Shown in pieces: positions 57,822 to 64,000 of a stretch of DNA of 64,000 nucleotides (position 1 is its first letter; each line of letters begins with the position of its first letter). The notes beneath the pieces were generated by a model. It was not told the DNA's origin. It did not search any database and saw only the letters and a list, made by a program, of their open reading frames with translations. A program made the translations under genes and the position numbers. Origin of the DNA: Leptotrichia sp. oral taxon 498 (GTDB lineage Bacteria; Fusobacteriota; Fusobacteriia; Fusobacteriales; Leptotrichiaceae); NCBI RefSeq assembly GCF_002240055.1, contig NZ_CP016753.1, positions 1,116,001-1,180,000 of the forward strand, read 5' to 3'.

Positions 57822-58529
57822 ATGAGTAAATATAAGGAAGTTTATGAAAATATAAAAAAACAAATAAAAGATGGAAAATTAAAGTCAAAAGACTACTTAA
57901 AAAGTGAGGCTGATTTGGCGATAGATTATTCCTGTTCGGTACTTACTGTTAGAAAGGCACTTGCATTATTGGAGTCTGAGGGATATATTCAAAAAATAAA
58001 GGGAAAAAAGTCGATTGTGCTGGAAAAAGGAGATTTGAAAAATATTTCGCTTACTTCGATACAGACGTTTCAAGAATTGAATAAGATAAAAAATATAGAT
58101 GTCAAGGCAAATTTAGTTAGTCTATACATAGTACAAGGTGCCGAGGAACTAATGGAAAAATTTAATGTCTCTAAAACGGCTGATTTTTATAAGGTTGTTC
58201 GTACTTATTCTTTGGATGGTGAAGTTGTGCAGTATGCCATTTCTTATTTTGATAGAAAAATCGTCACTTATTTAAATGATGAAATAGCCAGTAAATCTAT
58301 CTATGAATATCTGGAAAATGAACTAAATTTAAAAATATCCTATTCAAGGCGGGAAATAAAGTTCAGAAGTGCAACAGATGAAGAAAGACGGTATATAAAT
58401 CTGGAAAATATTGACAGAGTTGTAGTTATTGAAACTTATGCTTATTTATCTAACGGAAATCTTTTCCAATATGAAACAATAACTTATCATCCTGATAAAT
58501 TTACTTTTACGGCAATTGCTAAAAGATAG
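57822..58529 (+). CDS. GntR-family transcriptional regulator (HutC type)
   Basis: The ATG at 57822 (MSKYKEVYENIKK) is favoured over 57804 because AAAGG stands 8 nt upstream; product 235 residues. The winged helix-turn-helix lies at about 3-68 (YLKSEADLAIDYSCSVLTVRKALALLESEGYI in pieces) and a UTRA ligand domain at about 90-230 (KVVRTYSLDGEVVQYAISYFD). UTRA domains sense small metabolites, often sugars. It is divergent from the SDR gene and upstream of the pectate lyase; either could be a target. Confidence 0.9.
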   Translation: MSKYKEVYENIKKQIKDGKLKSKDYLKSEADLAIDYSCSVLTVRKALALLESEGYIQKIKGKKSIVLEKGDLKNISLTSIQTFQELNKIKNIDVKANLVSLYIVQGAEELMEKFNVSKTADFYKVVRTYSLDGEVVQYAISYFDRKIVTYLNDEIASKSIYEYLENELNLKISYSRREIKFRSATDEERRYINLENIDRVVVIETYAYLSNGNLFQYETITYHPDKFTFTAIAKR

Positions 58530-58553
58530 TTGCTAAAAATTGAAATATGAAAA

Positions 58554-58700
58554 AATATTGACCTTTTTATTTATGTATTATATTATGTACATATATGGAA
58601 AGAGTAATTTTTATGACAAATACAAATGTAACTAATTTAAGAAAAACTTTATTTTCTTGTTTAGAATAAGCAATTGATTATAATGATTTAATGTAAATGC
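58554..58700 (+). pseudogene. Remnant of a YefM antitoxin gene with its operator
   Basis: The promoter, operator (TATGTATTATATTATGTACATA) and first 18 codons (ATG 58613; MTNTNVTNLRKTLFSCLE) match the intact antitoxin locus at 60210-60330. A TCA codon has become TAA (58667-58669). The frame then still reads AIDYNDLM before another stop, after which homology ends. The rest of the antitoxin and the toxin are missing and a pectate lyase gene follows. Confidence 0.8.
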
Positions 58701-58740
58701 AAAGAGAGGATACTTTAGTAAAATGTAAAGGAGACAAAAA

Positions 58741-59979
58741 ATGAAAAAAATAGTTTTAGTAATTAGTTTAATGATTTCTTTAATCTTGTGTTCGGCTGAA
58801 AAAACTGATTTTATACGAGAAGTATTAGCTAAAAATGATGGATTTGCTTCAGAAGGTAAAGGAACTACGGGTGGAACTCAAGCTGTTCAGAAAAATATAT
58901 TCAAAGTTACAAATAAGAAAGAATTTGTTGCAGCACTTGGAAACAGAAAAAATACGGAACCTAAGATTTTGATGATATATGGGACAATAGATTTTGATAC
59001 AGATGATAATGGTAAGAGTTTAAAGATGGAAGATTATATGGCTAAAGGGTATGATTTTCAAAAATATTTGGAAACTCATGCTTCTAAAAGTTCAGCATCT
59101 AAAAGTTTGAAAGAAGATCAGGAAGCAAAAAGAGAACAATCTCAAAAAAATCAAAGTAAAAGTATTACAGTCCATGTTCCTGCCAATACAAGTATAATTG
59201 GGATTGAAAATGCAAAATTAAAAGGTGTAGATTTAGTCCTAGATTCTAATAATATAATTATAAGAAATATAATGTTCGAGTCCCCTTATGATTATTTTCC
59301 ATCATGGGATCCAAAAGATGGAAAAGAAGGTAACTGGAATTCCGAATATGACAGTATTTCAATAAAGGGCGGTACTCATATTTGGATAGATCATTGCCAT
59401 TTTCAAGATGGACCTGAAACTATTGAAAAATATTTTAATCGTAAATATGAGCATAGGGATGGTTTAATTGACATATCAAATCAATCAGATTATATAATTT
59501 TGTCATATAATATTTTTGAAAATCATAATAAAGCGATTTTGATAGGAAATAGTGATTCAAAAATGACAGATGAAGGGAAATTAAATGTAACTTTGCATCA
59601 TAATTATTTTCATAATTTAGTTCAAAGAGCACCAAGAGTGAGATTTGGAAAAGTTCATGTATATAATAATTATTATCAATCAGACAATAAAAATAGTGAA
59701 TACAGTTATTCTTATTCTTTAGGAGTTGGAAAAAATTCAAAAATATATGCTGAAAACAATGTTGCAGAAGTAAAAGGCAAAGATTATAAAGATTTTGTAA
59801 AAGTCTTTGGTGGAAAAGAACTTACAACTATTAACAATATTTTCAATGGACAAAAAATTGATAAATTTAATGAAAGTTTATCAAAAGTGAATTGGGTTCC
59901 TACATTATATCAAAAAATAGATGCTACAAATGAAGTAAAAGATAAAGTTTTAAATAATGCGGGAATATTTAAAAAATAA
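58741..59979 (+). CDS. Exported pectate lyase (polysaccharide lyase family 1)
   Basis: This is a 412-residue protein with a signal peptide (about 1-18). The right-handed beta helix of PL1 shows TSIIGIENAKLKG, NIIIRNIMFE, the WIDHCHF motif (Ca2+ site), DISNQSDYIILSYN and the catalytic Arg region RAPRVRFGKVHVYNNYY. A Lys/Ser/Gln-rich insert is seen at about 115-140. It would cleave polygalacturonate by beta-elimination outside the cell. AAAGGAG precedes the ATG. It stands between a decayed and an intact toxin-antitoxin copy, with no pectin uptake genes nearby. Confidence 0.93.
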   Translation: MKKIVLVISLMISLILCSAEKTDFIREVLAKNDGFASEGKGTTGGTQAVQKNIFKVTNKKEFVAALGNRKNTEPKILMIYGTIDFDTDDNGKSLKMEDYMAKGYDFQKYLETHASKSSASKSLKEDQEAKREQSQKNQSKSITVHVPANTSIIGIENAKLKGVDLVLDSNNIIIRNIMFESPYDYFPSWDPKDGKEGNWNSEYDSISIKGGTHIWIDHCHFQDGPETIEKYFNRKYEHRDGLIDISNQSDYIILSYNIFENHNKAILIGNSDSKMTDEGKLNVTLHHNYFHNLVQRAPRVRFGKVHVYNNYYQSDNKNSEYSYSYSLGVGKNSKIYAENNVAEVKGKDYKDFVKVFGGKELTTINNIFNGQKIDKFNESLSKVNWVPTLYQKIDATNEVKDKVLNNAGIFKK

Positions 59980-60053
59980 AATGTAGTTTGTTTTAATTGA
60001 AATAAAAAATATATAATAAATAATTGATAAAATAATAAAATAATAAAAATTGT

Positions 60054-60132
60054 TAAGGATTAGTTTTTGCATAATGTGAAAGCTAATCTTTTTTAATTTT
60101 CATATTTATTTATTAAGTTATAACTGATAAAA
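60054..60132 (+). repeat. Direct repeat with terminator, copy 1
   Basis: About 79 bp, near-identical to 60783-60860. It includes a terminator hairpin (GATTAG ... CTAATC followed by TTTTTT) and the downstream sequence TTAAGTTATAACTGATAAAA. It ends the pectate lyase unit. Confidence 0.88.
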
Positions 60133-60209
60133 AATTTTTTAAAAATTGAGAGTACAAGCATTTCTGTATAAACAAACTAAAAAATAAAAATAAAGATATG
60201 AAAAAAATC

Positions 60210-60243
60210 TTGACTTTTTTATTTATGTACTGTATTATGTACA
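60210..60243 (+). promoter_or_regulatory. Promoter and operator of the YefM-YoeB operon
   Basis: TTGACT (60210-60215), 17 bp and TATTAT (60233-60238) form the promoter. An inverted repeat with TGTACT (60226-60231) and TGTACA (60238-60243) flanks the -10 box. YefM operators of E. coli are known to contain TGTACA cores, so autorepression is expected. Confidence 0.8.
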
Positions 60244-60264
60244 TAGGTGAAAGGAGTGATTTTT

Positions 60265-60513
60265 GTGACAAATACAAATGCAACTAATTTGAGAAAAAAT
60301 TTATTTTCTTATTTAGAATCAGCGATTGACTATAATGATGTTATTAATGTGAATACAAAAAAAGGAAATGCAATTATTATTAGTGAAGCTGAATATAACG
60401 GTTTACTAGAAACTTTATACTTGCTGTCAGATCCAAATATGAAAGAAAAGATTGAAACTGCAAAGAATGCTACTAGTGATGATTATGAGGTTTTGAATGG
60501 TAGAAGAATATAA
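60265..60513 (+). CDS. yefM: Antitoxin, Phd/YefM family
   Basis: The GTG at 60265 is chosen because GGAG stands 8 nt upstream; an earlier GTG (60247) lies before that site. The 82-residue protein starts TNTNATNLRKNLFSYLESAI and has the conserved NVNTKKGNAIIISEAEYNGL block of YefM. YefM binds its own operator with the N-terminal part and neutralises the toxin with the flexible C-terminus. The toxin gene overlaps its last 17 bases. Confidence 0.93.
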   Translation: MTNTNATNLRKNLFSYLESAIDYNDVINVNTKKGNAIIISEAEYNGLLETLYLLSDPNMKEKIETAKNATSDDYEVLNGRRI

Positions 60514-60772
60514 GATTTATATTTTAAAGAAAGCTAATAAAGACAAGGAGAAAATAAAACAATTTCCAGCATTAAAAAATAATGTAGATAAATTGATAAA
60601 TCTTATAAAGAAAAATCCTTTTCAAACGCCACCATCTTACGAGATCTTAACGAAAGATTTGAGGGGATATTATTCAAGAAGGATTAATAAGCAACATCGA
60701 CTTGTATATGAAGTTATTGAAGAAGAAAAAAGAATAAATATTATCAGTATGTGGACACATTATGAATTTTAA
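60497..60772 (+). CDS. yoeB: Toxin, YoeB/Txe family mRNA interferase
   Basis: This is a 91-residue RelE-fold toxin that cuts mRNA at the ribosome. The typical YoeB features are LINLIKKNPFQTPPSYEILTKDLRG in pieces, YYSRRINKQHRLVYEV (substrate-facing Arg and the HRLVY block) and the C-terminal WTHYEF with the catalytic His/Tyr. Length is close to the 84 of E. coli YoeB. It overlaps the antitoxin, and a terminator follows within the repeat at 60783. Confidence 0.93.
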   Translation: MVEEYKIYILKKANKDKEKIKQFPALKNNVDKLINLIKKNPFQTPPSYEILTKDLRGYYSRRINKQHRLVYEVIEEEKRINIISMWTHYEF

Positions 60773-60782
60773 TGAGTTAAAT

Positions 60783-60860
60783 AAGGATTAGTTTTTGCAT
60801 AAAGTGAAAGCTAATCTTTTTAAATTTTTATATTTATTTACTAAGTTATAACTGATAAAA
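60783..60860 (+). repeat. Direct repeat with terminator, copy 2
   Basis: This near-copy of 60054-60132 carries the same terminator hairpin directly after yoeB. Together with the remnant at 58554 it shows that a whole toxin-antitoxin unit was duplicated in tandem. Confidence 0.88.
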
Positions 60861-60949
60861 TTATAAAAAAAGATATTTTTGTTAAATATAGCTGATGAAA
60901 ATATTGATTTTTAATTTTTTATAAGTTATAATTGAAAAGAGGTGATAAG

Positions 60950-62158
60950 ATGTTAAAAAGAGATGAGTATATAAAACAAATAGTACCTTTTATTGATAAA
61001 GATGTGATAAAGGTTTTGACAGGAATAAGGAGAAGTGGAAAATCGGTTATGTTGAAACTTTTAATGGAAGAATTGAAAAATAGAGGAATAAATGAAAATC
61101 AGTTTATTTATATTAATTTTGAAAATTTGAAATATAGAAATCTAAAAAATTATGAGAGATTGTATGATTTTATTTTAAATAAAGTTGATGATAAATATAA
61201 GAGCTACTATATTTTTTTAGATGAGATTCAAGAAGTGGAAGAATGGGAAAGATGTGTGAACTCTTTGAGGGTGGATGAAGACTTTAATTTTGATATTTAT
61301 ATCACAGGTTCAAATGCTAAGCTGCTTTCAGGGGAACTTTCGACATATCTGGCTGGGAGGTATATTGAGTTTGTTGTGTATCCGTTTTCATTTAAAGAGT
61401 TTTTTGAAATTATACAGGAGAAAAATCAAGAAATAAAAGTCAAAGAAGCATTTCAAAAATATGTAAAATTTGGAGGAATGCCGTTTCTTCATAATTTGGA
61501 TTATAATTTTGAAGCAAGTATGCAATATTTACAGGATTTGTATGCTTCCATTATATTAAAGGATATTACCCAGAGAAATAATATTAGAGATACAGATTTG
61601 CTAGAAAGAATAATAAATTATATTGTTATGAATATTGGAAATACATTTTCAGCGACATCAATTTCTAAATTTTTTAAAAGTGAGAATAGAAAAGTGGCAA
61701 CAGAAACAATACTGAACTATATAAAGGCATGTGAAGAGGCATTTTTAATTTATAGAGTTGCTAGAAATGATTTATTAGGAAAAAAGATACTGAATGTGAA
61801 TGAAAAATATTATATAGCTGATCATGGAATAAGAGAAGCTATAATGGAAAATAATCAGAAAAATATAAATCAAGTGTTGGAAAATATTGTGTATTTTGAA
61901 ATGCTAAGAAGAGGATATAATATAAAAATTGGAAAGGTAGATAATTTTGAAGTAGATTTTGTCTGTAAAAAAAATGATGAAACGATATATATTCAAGTAA
62001 GTTATTTATTAGCTTCAGAAGATACAAAAGAAAGAGAATTTTCAGTTTTAGAAAATATTAAAGACAATTATCCAAAATATGTGCTGTCGATGGATGAATT
62101 TGATATGTCAAGAAATGGGATAAAGCATGTAAATTTGATAGAATTTTTAGTAAAATAA
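60950..62158 (+). CDS. AAA ATPase with a DUF4143 domain
   Basis: The ATG at 60950 follows GAGGTGA, giving 402 residues; the TTG at 60932 is rejected. The P-loop is LTGIRRSGKSVML (about 25-37), Walker B lies in YYIFLDEIQEVEEW (about 86-99) and the sensor is YITGSNAKLL. The C-terminal DUF4143 part contains the PD-(D/E)XK-like VDFEVDFVCKKNDETIYIQVSY segment in pieces (KIGKVDNFEVDFVCKK). These proteins are common, mobile-associated ATPases of unknown role. It directly follows the toxin-antitoxin locus. Confidence 0.88.
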   Translation: MLKRDEYIKQIVPFIDKDVIKVLTGIRRSGKSVMLKLLMEELKNRGINENQFIYINFENLKYRNLKNYERLYDFILNKVDDKYKSYYIFLDEIQEVEEWERCVNSLRVDEDFNFDIYITGSNAKLLSGELSTYLAGRYIEFVVYPFSFKEFFEIIQEKNQEIKVKEAFQKYVKFGGMPFLHNLDYNFEASMQYLQDLYASIILKDITQRNNIRDTDLLERIINYIVMNIGNTFSATSISKFFKSENRKVATETILNYIKACEEAFLIYRVARNDLLGKKILNVNEKYYIADHGIREAIMENNQKNINQVLENIVYFEMLRRGYNIKIGKVDNFEVDFVCKKNDETIYIQVSYLLASEDTKEREFSVLENIKDNYPKYVLSMDEFDMSRNGIKHVNLIEFLVK

Positions 62159-62320
62159 GCTAACCGTAAAAATTGAATAATTGTAAAGAACAATATTGAT
62201 TAAAAATAATATTTTTCAGTATTTTTTGTTATATAAAATAGTGTTGCTAAAAGAAAAAAAGTAGGTATACTTATAGTAGAATAAAAACAATAAATAATAA
62301 AAGAGAAAGGAATGGTAATG

Positions 62321-62986
62321 ATGGAAATAAACAAATTTATCGATCATACAATTTTGAAGGCGAGTACTACGAGAGAAGATGTAAAAAAATTATGTGAAGA
62401 GGCTAAAAAGTATGGATTTTATTCAGTTTGTGTAAATGGGGCGAATGTTGAATATGCTTTTAGTCAAGTTAAAGACAGCGATGTGAAAGTCGCAGCGGTA
62501 GTTGGGTTTCCTTTGGGAGCGATGGCAACAGATGTGAAGGTGTTTGAAGCGAAAAAGGCGATTGAAGATGGTGCTTCAGAAATTGACATGGTTATTAATA
62601 TTGGAGCATTAAAAGATAAGGACTATGAATTGGTGGAAAACGAAATTAGAAGAATTAAAGAAGCAATTGGAAAAAATGTTTTGAAAGTGATTATTGAAAC
62701 TTGCTATTTGACTGATAAGGAAAAAGTGAAGGCTTGTGAATTGGCTGTTAATGCGAATTCTGATTTTGTGAAAACTTCGACAGGTTTTGGAACTGGAGGG
62801 GCTACATTTGATGATGTGGAACTTATGAAAAAAGCAGTTGGAAATAAGGCAAAAGTTAAGGCAAGTGGTGGAGTGAGAGACTTTGAAACTGCGAAAAAAT
62901 ATATTGAACTGGGTGCTGAAAGATTAGGAACAAGTTCTGGAATTGCGATTGTGACTGGGGCTGAGAACGAAGGTTCTGGATACTAA
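62321..62986 (+). CDS. deoC: Deoxyribose-phosphate aldolase
   Basis: DeoC splits 2-deoxyribose 5-phosphate into glyceraldehyde 3-phosphate and acetaldehyde during nucleoside use. Three ATGs stand in a row (62312, 62318, 62321); the last is 9 nt after AAAGGA and gives MEINKFIDHTILKAST, 221 residues. The Schiff-base Lys is in FVKTSTGFGTGG, the other Lys in KVKASGGVRD, and the Asp in EIDMVINIG. No other deo genes are adjacent. Confidence 0.95.
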   Translation: MEINKFIDHTILKASTTREDVKKLCEEAKKYGFYSVCVNGANVEYAFSQVKDSDVKVAAVVGFPLGAMATDVKVFEAKKAIEDGASEIDMVINIGALKDKDYELVENEIRRIKEAIGKNVLKVIIETCYLTDKEKVKACELAVNANSDFVKTSTGFGTGGATFDDVELMKKAVGNKAKVKASGGVRDFETAKKYIELGAERLGTSSGIAIVTGAENEGSGY

Positions 62987-63024
62987 ATTTTTAGATTTTC
63001 TTAAATAAAAAAGAGGTGGGAAAG

Positions 63025-63846
63025 ATGAAATTTAAAAATTATTTATTTTTTGTGTTTTTACTATTAATTTCTGTAATTAGTTTTGGAAAAAATACGAATG
63101 CTCAAGAAATTTTATTGACTGATAACGGTGTAATTTTAAATTTAAGAGGGATTTTTAAGATGGATTGGGACAAAAGTGATCCAGATGTTCCTTGTTTTGC
63201 AACAGGATATGGTGAAATGCTATTTTATCCTGAAAATAAGGATATTGTGAATGGGAAACCCTTAGTTTTGAGGCTTAGAGATTTTGACTATAATAATCCA
63301 GATGTGAATGTGGATTATGAAAAGGAAGCAGCTAAGGAAGAAAAAATTATTACTGAAACATTGAAGAAAAATTTTCCAGAAGAATACAAAAAAATGCAAA
63401 AAATTAGTAAAGGGAAATTTGAAGTTCCAGCGACAGTTAAGATAAAAAAGGTTTTGCCTTATACAGAATGTGATTTTACGACTGTTTACGCTTATGCTAC
63501 AGAATTAAAGAGAGTTGATGGTGCGAAATCGAAAATTACTGAAGTTAAAACAAAAAAATCAAAGGATTTTGAAGAAGAGTTTGCAGATCCTAATGAACCT
63601 TTTGATTTGAAAAAATATAAAGTGAGTTCAAAGGATGGATATGCGAATTTGCGTGAAAAACCGACAACAAGCTCAAAAATTATTTCAAAAATGGATAATG
63701 GAGCTATTGTAAAATATATTACAAAATCTGGCGACTGGTATTATATTTTTGATGTTGAATATCCTGATGAGAGTAATAAACTCTCAAAAATAAAGGAATA
63801 TCGAGGTTTTATTCATAAAAGCCAGTTGAAAAAATATGTTGATTAA
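63025..63846 (+). CDS. Exported SH3b-domain protein
   Basis: The ATG at 63025 follows GAGGTGG, giving 273 residues with a signal peptide (about 1-22). The N-terminal domain (about 25-190) is of unknown type (LRGIFKMDWDKSDPDVPC, GYGEMLFYPENKD). A bacterial SH3 domain follows at about 205-270: DGYANLREKPTTSSKII, IVKYITKSGDWYYI, and GFIHKSQLKKY. SH3b domains bind cell wall peptides. It may be a wall-associated or periplasmic protein. The remaining bases to 64000 show nothing I can name. Confidence 0.8.
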   Translation: MKFKNYLFFVFLLLISVISFGKNTNAQEILLTDNGVILNLRGIFKMDWDKSDPDVPCFATGYGEMLFYPENKDIVNGKPLVLRLRDFDYNNPDVNVDYEKEAAKEEKIITETLKKNFPEEYKKMQKISKGKFEVPATVKIKKVLPYTECDFTTVYAYATELKRVDGAKSKITEVKTKKSKDFEEEFADPNEPFDLKKYKVSSKDGYANLREKPTTSSKIISKMDNGAIVKYITKSGDWYYIFDVEYPDESNKLSKIKEYRGFIHKSQLKKYVD

Positions 63847-64000
63847 AAATTTGAAAATACAAAAATTTTATACTAAATACCATTTGAAAAATAGGAAAAT
63901 ATTTTATTTATTTTCTTGAAAAGAGTCTTGCTCTCTTGTTAAATAGAATTCATATCTAATGGGAAATAGTATGGAAATATAGAAAAAGGAAGAGAAAAAA

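Noticed and set aside
63921-63935. AAGAG/CTCTT hairpin as terminator after the SH3b gene
   Set aside because: The stem is only 5 bp and is not followed by a T-run.

Overview
This 64 kb window is AT-rich bacterial chromosome, apart from the rRNA operon. The 16S rRNA start, the low GC content, the Mn-dependent pyrophosphatase, the Rnf genes and the many small exported proteins point to the Fusobacteria, most likely the family Leptotrichiaceae (Leptotrichia or a close relative). No species is claimed.

Left part (1-20.8 kb), accessory-rich. The edge carries a DinD-like C-terminus, a possible small RNA and a decayed FxLYD gene. A lysine-linked operon follows on the minus strand: asd, a fused substrate-binding/permease gene and an ABC ATPase. 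Its probable lysine riboswitch lies at 6453-6621, but an IS200/IS605 element (tnpA + tnpB) now sits between riboswitch and asd. The promoter next to asd looks like a fossil left end of the same IS family. A second, tnpA-less copy of the IS borders a run of toxin-like and small membrane genes (9.3-13.3 kb), probably polymorphic toxin/immunity cassettes. A two-component system follows whose response regulator has an in-frame stop. An 11-bp direct-repeat operator upstream of it, next to a divergent PAP2 phosphatase, recurs in front of a PepSY gene 6.8 kb away. A GNAT acetyltransferase, truA, an LD-carboxypeptidase and two exported proteins complete this part.

Middle (20.9-26.0 kb). A complete rRNA operon lies behind a consensus promoter: 16S, tRNA-Ile(GAT), tRNA-Ala(TGC), 23S, 5S and tRNA-Asn(GTT).

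Right part (26-64 kb), mostly housekeeping: prfA-prmC (PrmC has a duplicated N-terminal domain), an exported possibly lysozyme-like protein, queA, ppaC, a cyclophilin, carA-carB, purA, purB, GIY-YIG and Vsr-like nucleases, a three-tRNA operon, rnfC-rnfD, a flotillin, a CorA-type transporter, an SDR enzyme with a divergent GntR regulator, a pectate lyase within a duplicated YefM-YoeB toxin-antitoxin locus, a DUF4143 ATPase, deoC and an SH3b protein.

The most striking item is an IStron inside queA (29709-31704). It is a group I self-splicing intron joined to a TnpB gene and an IS605-type right end. Removing exactly this segment restores a 345-residue QueA frame. The splice-site U.G pair and the P, Q, R and S core elements are visible in the sequence. 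Three TnpB nucleases of two lineages occur in the window, each with its own candidate guide RNA.

Stretches over 300 bases without a gene are described in the entries at 476-589, 6453-6621, 7646-7719, 10188-10221, 12267-12478 and 56707-56748.
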